Part shown: one piece after another, positions 50,601 through 63,368 of the stretch | Layout of the letters: every line of letters begins with the position of its first letter | Numbering within the stretch: the first letter of the stretch is position 1 | Source: Paratinospora sagittata | Lineage: Eukaryota > Streptophyta > Magnoliopsida > Ranunculales > Menispermaceae | DNA: 64,000 bases | Assembly (NCBI GenBank): GCA_035771175.1 | Contig: CM069599.1 | Coordinates: 35,497,562-35,561,561 of the forward strand | Reading direction: 5' to 3' | Made by a program: the position numbers and the translations under genes | Notes under the pieces: generated by a model | Database searches by the model: none | The model's input: only the letters and a program-made list of their open reading frames with translations | Told to the model about the DNA's origin: nothing

Positions 50601-51540
50601 TCATAACGTCAATCCTATTTTAAGCTCTACAAGTTATTGATAACTACATTTTACCCCTAAAGTCTGCAACTTTTGTAAATGTTGATTAAGAAATTTCTCC
50701 TTGTCTTCATCCATAAGAAATGATAGTATTATCTTCAAAAATTAATTACCAGAAAATTAATAAGGATCAACAATAACGTTTATATGGGTCAAATAAATAT
50801 AATTGAAGATAAATATCTAGAAGCTACTAGCTGCACCCTTTAATGATTAAATTTTCAAATTAAAAAACTTATATAATATATCAAATTTTTACGATCAAAA
50901 GAAGCTAGTCAACAAAGTAGACTGGCTACAAGGAAAAGTAATATTAATATCTTTAGATAAGAATTTAGAACCTTCATCTATTTTTAGAGAGAATGAAACG
51001 AAAGGGTGTTATATATCTTGCTGATGCCAAGAGTAGTGATAGAGGGTAGCTTTTAATTTGACCTTTTCTTTTCTTTATTTTATTTTATATTTATTGTTAT
51101 CTTGTGATAACTAATTACTCCACGTATTTCCATGCAATTGGTAAACAAACCTTTTACATAAAGCTTCTTTCCATGTTACTATATACTTAAAAAATCAAAG
51201 CCTATGTCAATATTCATAGGCTTTGATTATCTTAAAGATTTACCTCATTATGGATTAGACTTATGTGTGTGAAAATCTATTAGCTGCATGTATATATATA
51301 TATAACTCTATTTAAGAAACTTGCTTCACTGTGCAAATATCTGGGTGATTGATACAATTATTTATAATTATACACAATACTGTTACTATAACATGTATCT
51401 TTTACAAATCAATGAAATCATCAGCCTGTATATATAATACAATATAACCATCAAATTTACTTTATTGCTTGAAATTAATAATAAAACCAAATCGACATTA
51501 ATAAATAAAATAAAATAGGCCCATTTGGGTAATTGAAAAA

Positions 51541-51543
51541 CAG

Positions 51544-51583
<40 letters not shown>
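51541..51583. repeat. (GA)n microsatellite
   Basis: About 20 uninterrupted AG/GA dinucleotides in intergenic sequence upstream of the SMXL gene. Confidence 0.85.
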
Positions 51584-51586
<3 letters not shown>

Positions 51587-52699
51587 AAAAGGAGGCAATA
51601 ATGCTATATAGGATAGTAGACAGGGGCTTACTTTTTGGGTACTTAGGGGAATAAAATGCTGTCTCTCTACGAGGATTGGCGTGAAGTGTCAAGTGTCCTT
51701 CTCCCCTTTTCCATCATCAGCAACGAACCATTGCTAATATTTATATTTATATGTACTTATTATATATTACCAGATACTATAGATAATACAAAATATACAA
51801 TCAAAGTTATAAAGAAAAAAATACATGAATAAACATGGGAAAGGAAATACATCTCCTTTCTCTTTTCTTCTTTTGAATTTCTGCCGGCTTTGTCTGTCCA
51901 TCCAAAGGTTCTCATGTGCAAGAAAAAAAATAAAAATTAAATTAAATGAACTTAAATATGGAAGCCCTCTGATCTGATCAGAAAATTTTTGAAATGTGGG
52001 TCCCACTTGTGGACCATCCTTTTTTCATCAATACCCATTTGCACAAAAATAGCAACTCAAAAAGAAGACAATAATACTCCTAATAATACATTTAGAATTG
52101 CATGTGTGTACAACTTATCTTTTAGAGAAAAAAAAAAAAAGAAGGGAGTGTGAGCATGAAATTATTATTTTTCATGCTTATATCTTCCATGCCATACCCA
52201 AATTATCATTATTACTATTATTTGGGTTAAACATGTACAGATGATATATTGAGTTGAGACAAAATACTGTCACCCTTAAGCAAGCCTGTTGTATATATTG
52301 TTTACTGGTAATAAACGCATGGGTTGATGTGGCTGATAATATACTAAGAAAGAAATCTCCTTTAGCAGCTTTTCATGAAATTATATCAAATCAATTTCAT
52401 CACTTCTGCCATAAGGAATTTGATATAGTTTTTTATTTTAATTTTTTTTTCTTGTCTTTGTACTCTACACCCAGAAGCTGAATACAACCCTGACTCAAGT
52501 CTCATGTTCAAGAAGGCTACTGATCAACATTAACGGAAATAACGTCTTATAAATTAGTAGTACAAATATCAATTAATTACCACATTAACCCCAGTGGTAA
52601 TTTCTATTGATTAATACATGATACTCTTTTCAAATTTGAACTGTGTTCACTAGCTTGTTATGGAACAACTTCAATTCACTGTTATAAAGTCTGGAGAAA

Positions 52700-52752
52700 A
52701 GATGATGTACACAACCTTACTTCAGTCAATAAGAATCTCAACTTCAACGCCA
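52700..52752 (-). mobile_element. Au-SINE-like 3' fragment
   Basis: On the minus strand this reads GAAGTAAGGTTGTGTACATC, close to the conserved 3' segment of Au SINEs. Only the 3' part is recognisable, with no A or B box. Confidence 0.45.
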
Positions 52753-53092
52753 AGACTCACCCTTTAATTTCTAAGGATGTGTAAATATTTATATTGATAA
52801 TATTCTTATTTTGTAGTAATTTTTTTAAAAAATTTTAATGATGGAGGGAATGTAAAATGATAATGGGAGTTACATAATAATCAACATCTAGGACTGGAAG
52901 ATCTGAATCCCACTTTTGAGAACCGTACCGTATAACTGTGGTTTAATAAAGGAATTGATGCACTATCAGAAAGAGAAAGCCATGAAGTGGAAATAAAAAG
53001 CAACACCGGCAGCACGTCTCTACTCCTACAAAACCAAGAAATAACCACACCAACACCAGCAACAACTAGCAAGCAAGATCAGCAGCAAGGAT

Positions 53093-53377
53093 ATACAAGC
53101 TAACTATATCTCTCTTTCTTTGCTCTCCACTTCAAATCTCTCTCTTTCTTTTCTTAGCTCAAGTGGGTGGTTCTGAAATCTCATCTGTTTGTAGTACTGA
53201 AGCCAAATTACCATTAGAAGCCAAAAGTTTCAACAATATATCAAGTTATTTTTTGGTGGGTGATCAGGGAATTCATAAAACAAGAAGGAACAGACGCTAA
53301 AAGAAGAAGATTTTGCTCCAAAACAGTATTAGTGTGTTCTTACAGGGGGGGAGAGGGGGTGGTGTTTTGGCTAAGTG
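53093..53377 (+). promoter_or_regulatory. 5' leader of the SMXL gene
   Basis: CT-rich sequence (TATCTCTCTTTCTTTGCTCTC from about 53106) runs to the start codon, as usual for plant leaders. I see no upstream ATG-initiated frame overlapping the start. The in-frame TAA at 53372-53374 and the GTG at 53375 bracket the real ATG at 53378. The transcription start is not determined. Confidence 0.5.
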
Positions 53378-53581
53378 ATGCGTGCAGGAGCTTGTGCAGT
53401 GCAGCAGACCCTCACATCGGAGGCTGCTTCGGTCCTCAAACACTCCTTAAGCTTGGCCAGGAGGAGGGGCCATGCTCAGGTCACTCCACTCCATGTGGCT
53501 GCTACCCTTTTAAGCTCAAGAGCTAGTCTCTTGAGAAGGGCATGTCTCAAATCTCATCCACACCCAACATCACATCCTCTT

Positions 53582-53613
<32 letters not shown>

Positions 53614-56600
53614 TGCTCTCAACAGACTTCCTACAACACCAGGAAGTCTTCTTCATTCCCACCCTTCACTCTCCAATGCTCTCATTGCTGCTCTCAAAAG
53701 AGCCCAAGCTCACCAAAGAAGAGGCTGCATAGAACAGCAGCAACAGCAGCCTCTTTTGGCTATCAAAGTTGAGTTAGAACAGCTTATTATATCAATCTTA
53801 GATGACCCAAGTGTTAGTAGAGTTATGAGAGAGGCTGGATTCTCCAGTACCTCTGTTAAGAACAATCTTGAGGATTCTTCTTCTTCTGTTTTCCAGTGTT
53901 ACACCACTAGTAGTACTAGCAACTCTGCTGCAGCAGCTAATATTCTTCTCCCTTCTTCTTGTTCATCTTCTCCTAATAGAGCTCATGATATCATCAATCC
54001 AAGCAGTTTCTGGCAGACCCATTTCTTGAATTGCTCTTCTGATCAGAACCCAGTTCTCTTTTCCACTCCAAAAAAGCATTTTGGGATCACCCTTTTCAAG
54101 GAATCAAGTTTTAGTACTGAGAATAAGGAGGAGGATTTGCGGTTGGTGTTGGATGTGTTCTTGAGGAAGAAGAAAAGGAATACTGTAGTTGTTGGGGACT
54201 CTAGTTCTGCAGTGGAAGGTTTGGTTGCAGAGTTAATGGCAAGAGTTGAGAGAGGTGATGTTCCTGATGAATTGAGGTCAGCCCATTTCATTAAATTCCA
54301 GTTTCCTTCAGTTTCTTTGAGATTCATGAAGAAAGAAGATGTGGAAATGAAAGTTGCAGATTTGAGGAGGAAATTGGGGTCTCTTGCTTCATCAGGAGGA
54401 GGATCAGGAGCTATTATCTATGCAGGAGATTTGAAATGGGCTGTTGAAGGAAGTAATATTAATGAGAGAGATGGAAGCTTCTTCTCATCATTTGGAGAAG
54501 TTTCTACTGGTACTAATTATTATAGCCCAGTTGAACATTTAGTTACTGAGATTGGAAGATTGCTCTCTGATTATAGCATTTCAAACTATAAGGTTTGGTT
54601 AATAGGAACTGCAAATTATCAGACTTATATGAAATGCCAGACAAAGCAGCCTCCTCTTGAGGTTCAATGGGCTCTCCAAGCTGTTTCTGTTCCTTCTGGT
54701 GGACTTGGTTTAAGCCTCCATGCTTCCAGGTGAGCCAAAAATTTTATGATTTTTAATTGTTGCATGTGGTTCTAATGTTTAAGTTTATTAATTATCTTGA
54801 GAAAAAAAAATCATTCAATTTGGTTCTATCTTGAAGCTTTTGGCCCTTTTTGGTTTTGGTGATCCTGATCTCAAGAGTTGATATTTTAGGACCACAGTAG
54901 AAAGCCAGTAGCTATACTGTGAAAGACTGATAAAGCATGCTGTCCTTTCTCCCCTCTTTGCTTTGTCAGTTCATGCTCTTTAGCTTCCGAGTATTAAAGG
55001 ATTCCATAACCCAAAAATGAAATGAAACCAGAGGAGATATTTAATTATTTTTTATATTGATAGATTTCTTTCAATTTTTTTTCTTCTATGAAATGATCAT
55101 TTGAAAAAAAAAGGGCCATCTGTGTTTATGTGAAATTCCCTTGCTTAATTTGTTACACAATATTATTTACTACCATTTTCAACTTTGGAATGTCTTTTTA
55201 TTTTTTGATAAATAATGTATTATTAATAAATCTGTCAGACTCTATTTTTATAAGCTTCCATTGAGCTTTTCTCAAAAAAAAAAAAAAAAAAAAAACCCTT
55301 CCATTGAGCCAACTCCTGAGGATTTTGGATTCTGAAAAAAAAACCCTCGAAAGAAATTTCACATTTACAATAAACTGGATCACTGAAGAAGAAAATTTGA
55401 TGTTTTCTGGTAGTTTAACATTGTAATAAAACAAAATCATTTGTGTAAAAGTTGAGATTATATATCCTCATCATTTGAATGTTTTTTTGTTCATGTAATG
55501 CAGTGGTTTTGATTCAAGGATGACCCTTTTACAAAGCTCACCTCAGATTCCAGAATCAAAGCTTTCCATGACTAAGGAAGAACCAGAGAAGCTCACTTGT
55601 TGTGCTGAGTGCACCTGCAATTATGAAAAAGATGCAGGATTCTTCAAATCTGGCCAGCAAAAAGCTTCTTCCTTGATCCTTAGCTCTTACAACAACACCA
55701 AAGACATGAACAAGGATTCAACCCAACTTCCTTACTGGATGCAAACTCATCGACCCGATTCCCATCAAAAGGTAAGTAAAACTTGATTAATTCTCTTCAA
55801 TTCAATTTACATTTGAGAAACCAAAATGAAAACTTAACAACCCATTTTCTTGATTTACAGGATGATTTAGCTGAACTAAGGAAAAAATGGAACAGATTGT
55901 GCCACAGCTTGCATCACCCAAGGCCTAACCAGATCCAAACAACTTCTTCTTTATTCAAAAACCAAGGCTCAAGCTGCAAAAGCTACACCACTTGTGCTCC
56001 ATCTCATTCTTGGTGGCCAAATGGATCACAGTTAAATCAGAGCAATGGCTTCCCTGATTCTAGTTCAATCTCATTTGCTGAATCTACACCGAAACCACCG
56101 AATTTCAACTCCAATTTGTTGGCTCAGTTAGGAAGCCAGCAGCCTCATTCCATTGAATTTGGATTCGGAAACGGAACCGCTCAAAAGCATTTATCTGAAT
56201 TGAGCTTGGATTCTCTTAAAGATACAGAAAGCAAGGATCTAAAGATCACACTTGCTCTGGGCACTTCTCACTTCTCTGATTCTGTAAAATCTAGAGATAG
56301 CAAGGAAGGGAAAATGAAGGTGGAAGAAGACCTGTGCAAGCTATTGCAAGAGAATGTGCCTTGGCAATCTGAGCTTATTCCTTCAATTGCAGAAGCATTA
56401 CTAGACCCCAAATCAAACAAGAACGGGGCCCGCTGGTTAATGATTCGGGGGAATGATTGGATTGGAAAAAAGCGTCTGGCACTAGCAATTGCCGAGTCTC
56501 TTTTTGAGTCCTCTGATCACCTTGTTCTAATGAACATGAGGAAAGACATTAATGAGGCTTCCTCTTGTTCTAGGATTCTCATGGAAGCCATAGAAAAACA

Positions 56601-57492
56601 TGAGAAAAGCGTGGTTTTGATTGAGGATATTGATTATGCCAATACCCACTTTGTAGAATTCCTTTCTAACATCTCAAACAACTGCAATGTCAAGAATCAA
56701 ATTGGGAGAGAAGTAAGTTTTGCTCAGTCTATCTTCATCCTGACCACTGGAGCTTCTTCAACAGGAAATGATGACAAGAACAAAGTAACAGACTCGGTAG
56801 TACAGATGAAGTTACAAATTGAAGAATCAAATCTTTCCTATTCCGGGTCGCCCAACTTAAATCATAAGCGAAAACTCGAGTGGGATTTATTGGACAATTT
56901 ACAATTAAAGAATCCTAGAACAGACGACACAGGGGGGAATACAGAGATTAATGGCCACAGCCGCAGAAGGGTATTCTCGAGGCAATCGAGCTCAAACACA
57001 CTAGACTTGAACATCCGTGCTGAGGAAGATGTAGAAAACAATGTGGATGGATTCAACAGGGACCCAAGTGATCTGACTCAAGAAATCATGTCAGATCATA
57101 AAATCTCACTTGGGTTTGTTGAATCTATTGAGAATAGCTTTGTTTTTAATCAAAATCCAGCTAAGTTGTATCAAATGACAAAGATTTTGGCTTCAAAGCT
57201 GAAAGAGTCATTTGAAGAGAGGATTAAGGAGAGTGAAAGAAAATGGTGTTTCTTAGTTGATCAGGTGGTGTTACAGGAAATAGTAGGTGGGTCAGGTTCA
57301 TTTCTTGCTAGCCTGTTTGAAAAATGGCTGAAAGACGTTTTTCAAACAAGCTTGCAAACGGTTAGAAAGGGCGGGACAGAGGAGGTGACAGTTAGGCTTT
57401 TTCTTGGAGGCAAAGAAGAAGGTGTTTTGGAGGAGGATGGATTCATGGGTTCAATTCTTCCCAACACAATTCAAGTTGCTTTCATGGAGTGA
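53378..57492 (+). CDS. SMXL4: SMAX1-LIKE 4/5-type Clp ATPase-like protein, three exons
   Basis: Exons 53378-54729, 55504-55771 and 55861-57492 splice in frame (about 1083 residues). The start is the ATG at 53378 ([17 protein letters not shown]), as in the whole family. Order: double Clp-N domain (about 1-175, [20 protein letters not shown]), degenerate first ATPase-like region (about 230-450), low-complexity middle, and a second ATPase-like domain with Walker A GNDWIGKK (737-744) and Walker B VVLIEDID (791-798). An EAR motif LDLNI (921-925) should recruit TOPLESS co-repressors. The RGKT degron used by SMAX1 and D53-type relatives for MAX2-dependent breakdown is absent. This agrees with the SMXL3/4/5 subgroup, which acts in phloem formation independently of strigolactone and karrikin. 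The N-terminus ([40 protein letters not shown]) is closest to SMXL4/5. It should be a nuclear transcriptional regulator. I cannot decide between SMXL4 and SMXL5. Confidence 0.94.
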
Positions 57493-58919
57493 GAAGGCTT
57501 TTTTTTTTTTTTTTTTCTAAATTCTTGTAAAAATTAAGTGACTAAAAATGCCTTTGTGTAACTTTCTTTCATTTTCATAGTAGATGGTTCTTTCTTTCTT
57601 TTTTATTCTTTCTTGTAGTTTCTAATAATTCTATTATTGCTTTTTGTTTCTTCTAACATTTTGGGTAGTTAGCATTTTTTTTTCTTTTCTTTTCTGAAGT
57701 GGACTTCAGCAATAATTGTGCAAAGGTTAGAATAATACTACAGTTGGATTCCACGTATGAGAATATAACAGATGAAAGGCAACAAGCATTTTTAAACAAG
57801 AAAAAGAAGTGATGGATAAACTGCTAACAAACTAGTTTCTTATATAAGCAATTTTTTTTAAGAGATAGAAAAGCAAATTCAAAAATTTGTATTGGTAAAT
57901 TATCAATCCCAACTTAATCATACTTCAGTAAATTGATTTTTGAAAAAATTCACTTCTTTGGTGGGTCTTAATGAACTTTGAACAAGAAAACAGAGTGAGT
58001 TTTGCAATTTTTAAACCCTGTTATTTCTCAATTCAACTCTACTCAAAGCAATCTTTTCCTAACTATATTACATCAGCTATATTAATATATTTCCTTCTCA
58101 TCGCTCTATCAAGAGATAAGTCAATATTTATATAACAAGTAGTTATATCTTTCTTAATTATCTTTATTTATATTATTTTAAGTCTTTGTTTATCTCTATT
58201 TTTAATGCAGATTGTCAATAACTCACTCTTCGTACCTCACACATCCAAATCACAGGAAACGATGTTCTCTCATTTTATCTCCAATTGGCGCCTAGACTAT
58301 TATTTATGTGACAGACATACCAAATATGATCCAATCGTCAAACTGAGAACCATCATATTTTTTGTTTTTTTTTTTTTTTTGAGCTCTAATTTCTATTTCT
58401 AAACTTGAACTTCATGGCCATATCCCTTCCTCTGAATGGCATTTTGTCTAAATTTAGTAATCTTTGAGGTGGGTTCCCCGTTTCCATTTTGGGTAGTAGA
58501 GTGTAGTGGCAGTTTGTCCAACTCTTAGTGGGGGCAAAGTTCATTTTAAGTGTCTTAAATTCCATCTTGTTAATTTTTATTAAAAAGCATGAGAATATTG
58601 CATTAGAGCTTTTAAATTTTCAAAGTACAACTAATCAAACACTTAGCCTAAAAAAGAGATTTTCTATGAGGAATCTAATGTGCATTTGCTTTTGAGTCCA
58701 TCCCTTCAATCAAAACTACCAACTAAACAAGCCCTTTAGTGGGTATCGGAAACCTTAAACAGTCCCTTAAATACTCTTCCTGTCTTCTTAATAAAAAGTG
58801 ATTAGGACACAACACCATCCCATCAATTCATACACTTCCAGCCCCCACCAACATTTTTTATATCAAGAAGAATTAGAAACATGACGCGTTAAGAACAGTA
58901 AGAATAAAAAGAGAATATC

Positions 58920-59045
58920 CGTCGAAAAGAGATGATATACACAATCTTACCACTATATTAGAAAAATTATTTTTATATTTAAATTAACTTGTGACCTGAT
59001 AAGTCCCAATGAAGCAATCTTAATTGTTATACCAAGGCCTGCCTT
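58920..59045 (-). mobile_element. Au-SINE-like element
   Basis: On the minus strand the order is AGATTGCTTCATTG, then TCAGGTCACAAGTTAATTT and then AGTGGTAAGATTGTGTATAT with an ATC end. This follows the Au SINE layout. The B box has decayed (CAGGTCACAAGTT). No clear target duplication is seen. Confidence 0.55.
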
Positions 59046-59409
59046 TCATTAACAAAAACACAAATAAAAAAGAAAAGGAAAGGAAAGAAGATAATAAGAA
59101 AAGTTCCGTCTATCTCCTACATATTTAATATGATCTCTTGCCAAAAATAAAATAAAATGAAACACCAACTGAATTTATTTATAAATCTACCAATGACTAG
59201 TCTATCATAGAAAAAAAATGATTTCCAAAAAGAAGAAGACTGACATGTGGATTCTAATCTATATATGTATTTATGTACATTAGAATAAAAAATATGCAAA
59301 GTTTCTGTTGACCCAATAAGTGAAATCAATCCTTGGCCTCTTGGTGTTCAAAATATAATGCCCCAAAGTTAAAAGATATATGAACTCATGAGAAGTTAAT
59401 GTACGGTCA

Positions 59410-59641
59410 CCGGGGCGGTTGGCGCAATAGTTGAAGTTCGAATGAAGTAAATACGCGTTTGAATCTCAAGAAGCCCCATGGGGGCGGTTCGGCATTTAAA
59501 TTAAGAGCGGCTTCCATGTGCCTTCAGCTATTGAGTCACATATTGGTACGAAGATTAACGAGTTCCAAAGAGATCCGACTCCCCCCGCCCGGGGTTCAGG
59601 GAGGGCTTCTATCTTCTAAAAAAAATAATAATAAAATAAAA
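59410..59641 (+). mobile_element. tRNA-derived SINE with 14-bp target duplication
   Basis: The element starts with a tRNA-like head: A-box-like TTGGCGCAATAG (59418-59429) and B-box-like CGTTTGAATCTC (59456-59467), correctly spaced for an internal Pol III promoter. It ends in an A-rich tail (AATAATAATAAAATAAAA). It is flanked by TTAATGTACGGTCA (59396-59409) and TTAATGTATCGTCA (59642-59655), identical at 12 of 14 positions, which fits target-primed insertion. The body is GC-rich compared with its surroundings, suggesting a fairly recent copy. Confidence 0.8.
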
Positions 59642-61529
59642 TTAATGTATCGTCAAGGGAAGGTGGATCTTACTCAGCACCAAAGACTTCCTCGCCTTCC
59701 TTTACATTAATTATCCATTCTCTCATCCCAATCTTTTGACTGTAATCAAAGAACATTGATTTATGGGTCATTATAACCAAGAAAGTAGAAATGATAATGC
59801 TCTCCACACACATACAAAAATAAATAAATAAAAATTAAACCCACATCTTGCACTCTTGCCTCTCCCATCTCCATCAACAAACTAATGTTACTTTTTAATT
59901 AGCTCCTCTTTTTTATTAATTTTTAATTTTTTTTTTTTAAAGTTTGCATCATTACCCTTGTGTCTTAGAGGCCCATTAATGCATAAGAAATAATTGCATC
60001 AAGCGGCTGATGTGGACCCATCTTCTTGTAATAGCAATCAGTATATTTTGATTGTGCGAGATATGATATGAATTATCTTAACAATTGTATAGTCTTAAAG
60101 GAGCCCTCTCGTGTTCCTCTTTATGTGTATAAAGAAAAGCCAAATGGTTTATGATAAGGGAAATGATGATTCTGTTGCCCTATTAGATTTAGGGTAGTTC
60201 CAACTGGTAAAGGTCATTTAATTAGTCTCCGCTAGTCTGCAAATACAACTTATATTTTACCCTAGAACAATAGAGCATCAATCTAAATAAATTAGAAAAA
60301 TATATAGAATTAATCAAGCTTGTCTGTCTAATTTAGTAAAGATATAAATTTAATGTGGTTGACGTGCAAACGATGGAAATGTGAAATTATATTAAAAAAA
60401 AGGAAGAATATATCATACCATTAGCTATAACTTTTATGTACAATAGTTTTCATGTTCTTCATTTGTATAATTAGTACTTTTCTCTTCTTCTGCATCTTTT
60501 GTCTTTCCACCATCAAGAAAGTGTTAATAATAGCTCGATACAGTATTAGGTTTTTAACTATTCGCTATATAGCTTTTGGAATTAATGTTTAATTTCTAAC
60601 CTTTCCAATGTATGTATGACGATAAAGAAGTTTGCACACCATCAACTAATTAGATAGGTGCTCTAAAAGATCTAGATACCTCAATTCGAAAAAATAAAAA
60701 TAAAAAATAAATATCTAATTGTACCTTATCAATATTGTCAAAGTATTATTGGATATCTAATGTTAATTGTAAAGTCTATACTACTAAGATTATCACATAG
60801 CACCTATAATCGGCTAACTTCATTACCTAGTTCTTTTTAACACTATGATCAGTGACCCATGTTTCTCTCTGACCCTACAAGTAATAAGAAAATAAAATAA
60901 AAAAGTTTTATTACCTCTTTTGATGGTGAAGAGGGAAACTAGCTAGGCAGCTTTTCAAAAAAAGTGGTAGGTTGAATAGCAAATTTAAAGACAAAGAGGG
61001 CTCACCACTTAGTGAATAAACTATGTTTAGTTTAGCCCAAGAGGCAGGTGGTTTTACACTTTTCACCAATCAATAAAATATTGGAGGAAAGCTGAGGTAC
61101 TTGTCTCATCTGCCTGTCCATAAGTTCATAGCAGCCAACGTTTTTTTATACCTTGGTATCGTTCAAATTTCCAATAAAGGGTTGCATATGGATTGATTGG
61201 GTTCAATTTTAATTTTATAACATTAAACCTAGCCTATTTACTCTTTCAAATTGAATTTTAACATGAAAAAGCTGGTTTGCTTTAATTCAGTTTTTGAACT
61301 TTAAAATACATAATTTATTTTTCTTAAATTCTGTTAAGTTTTATTTGATTCCGGCAACATCTAACTACTCAAGTATTAAGCTTTAAGCTTAAAAACATCT
61401 TTCTTAGACTAAAAATAAAATAAAATAAAATCAATATTCGGTAAGTAGTGAACACTTTCATTATATAATAGAATCATTTTATCTTTTAATTCATTCCAAC
61501 ATATCGATGACAAGTACCCAACATCAGGT

Positions 61530-61745
61530 TAGGCGAGTGACAGAATTAAAGAGCACAAGGTTCTATTATTTAATAGATCTGAGTTTGAGTCTCTCCATTC
61601 AAACAATAGCGTCTTCGAATGTTTGTGGCTGTACTCTACGGAACTAGTGGGAATAAGCCCCCTGGTAACCCTGACTTTAATACCAGATCGATGACAATTA
61701 ACATCGATGCACACCCTAATTGTCACATTTGGCATTACCAGCACA
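61530..61745 (+). repeat. Possible degraded tRNA-derived SINE
   Basis: TTAGGCGAGTGACA near the start and GAGTTTGAGTCTC (about 61580-61592) resemble Pol III A and B boxes. The following ~150 bases are less AT-rich than the flanks. No poly(A) tail or target duplication is seen, so the assignment is weak. Confidence 0.3.
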
Positions 61746-62337
61746 AAGTCTAAAATGAAGCATTATATTTCTGTGGAGTTAACCAATGGCAGCAAAACAA
61801 AGAACTGAAACATCAAATTCTAGTGACTATAATTAATTGAAACAAGGTCTACATTGGTACCTAATAGTAGGATTTGACAACTTAACCCCATTAACTTGTT
61901 TAGCCTATTATTTATGGGTCCAAACACACTTCTAGCACCATCTTCCATAACATTTTAAACTATTTGTGATAAAGTTCTTTGAGCCAACAATTGTTAGTCA
62001 ATTTTGAGCAAAATAATATATACTTGTAAGAAAAGAAAGTTGTTTGAGGCAACAGTTGTTAGTCAATTTTGATCCAAAAAAGAAGCAATGAATGTGATCC
62101 GAGTGAGACAATAACAAATTTGTTTAAGAAGAAAGTTAAGTTGGATAATGCTCAGAGAATGATTATTACCTTTGTGGACGGCAGTAGTGGGGAGAGGCTG
62201 CACATAGCTAGGCTTACTTTATGACTACAGCACAAAGAAAACACAAATGGGTTGAAGTAGGGATTTTTAGAGAATAAAGAAATTCTCAATAGGGCTCCGT
62301 TTGCATGAGCTGAAAACAAAAACAAAAAAAAAAAAAG

Positions 62338-62366
62338 AGAAGAAGAAGAAGAAGAAGAAGAAGAAG
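62338..62366. repeat. (GAA)n microsatellite
   Basis: About nine GAA triplets after an A-rich run, in intergenic sequence. Confidence 0.85.
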
Positions 62367-63368
62367 GGCTTTTTATTATTACAGAAATCAAATTCCAGAA
62401 CCCTCCCTTTTTACACAACTCAGCCTTATCTGTTGCTGCACATGAAATATCTATTGGGGAGCAAAAAAGAAAGGGAAAAATGATAAATATACAACAAAAG
62501 AGAAGGGCATGAAGCATTAAAGAGATTCCATATGACCGACCTCAGTTTGCTACCTCAAATGTTTCTTTTGTTCATGCCATTTCCCTCCTTTTCTGAACAA
62601 GAATGTAGTGCTCAGCAGCATGTAACTTGGCTATAATCCCACCTGTTAAGACTTGCAGTTTCACTTTTAACAATTACAAGTTCATACCATTTATCCAATA
62701 AGTTAAAAGATCAGAGCCATTCTTTTGATCCTGCTTGCACAACTTCAAAAAAAAAAAATGTCCAATTTATAGGGATAAATTATGTACAGCAATAGAAGAG
62801 ATAGGAGCGCCTCTAGCCCTTTGTTAATTGCCCATAGAAAACCAGAAAAATGTAAATGACATTGACAGGGTGCGTGGAGATTAGACTAATAATAGAGAAA
62901 AGAGAACTTTTTTGTATTAATTCGCACACCGAATTGTTAAAACTTTGTAAGAATGGCCCCCCAAAAAAGGGCAACTTTACTTATATTCATCTCAAATATA
63001 CATTGTTAATACACAGCCTACAAATTTATGCTATGGTAGAAGATAAACCTTCACTGAAAGAATGAAAAACTAAAGAACATGGAAAAAAGAAGAAGAAATT
63101 ACTTCCACATTTAGGACCAAAAAAACGAAGAAAACAGACATCTAACATACAAAGAATGGGACTGAACCAAGGATGTTTAAATGGGCCAAGGCAAGACGCA
63201 CTACTCTATTTCTGTGCTTCTAACACTGGCTTATGAAGCTAGAAATATACAAATGGTGGCAATGTATCTCCCACCGTATCTATGAAGCGATTGATAATTT
63301 GACAACTTACCACCAAGAAGCCTACAAAGAATCGGTCGGCGTTCTTGACGAAGCCTCCAATGGTGGAT

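Larger units (their letters stand above)
45781..53092. other. Intergenic, upstream region of the SMXL gene
   Basis: About 7.3 kb of AT-rich DNA without a recognisable host gene. It contains (AT)n and (GA)n microsatellites, an Au-SINE-like copy near 50.45 kb abutting a LINE tail, and a partial SINE near 52.7 kb. Open frames here have no recognisable similarity. Part of the region probably carries cis-regulatory DNA for the downstream SMXL gene, but no specific site can be assigned by eye. Confidence 0.5.
57493..63368. other. Intergenic between SMXL and a convergent gene
   Basis: About 5.9 kb with no recognisable gene. The first ~200 bases are probably the SMXL 3' UTR and the last several hundred the 3' UTR of the leftward gene. 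Between them lie two SINEs listed separately, a weaker SINE-like segment near 61.5 kb and a (GAA)n tract. Other open frames show no similarity. Confidence 0.55.

Noticed and set aside
53375..53377. GTG immediately before the SMXL ATG as a possible start
   Set aside because: Plant translation uses the ATG at 53378, and MRAG is the conserved family start. The GTG directly follows an in-frame TAA.
53260..53526. 88-codon plus-strand frame overlapping the SMXL start
   Set aside because: It needs a GTG start, has no family resemblance and overlaps the strongly supported Clp-N reading frame in another frame.
59410..59480. tRNA gene
   Set aside because: The A and B boxes are present, but there is no tRNA cloverleaf end. 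The segment continues into a SINE body with an A-rich tail and target duplication.
62152..62517. 121-codon minus-strand frame rich in serine
   Set aside because: Its length comes from the (GAA)n tract read as poly-Ser. There is no homology.
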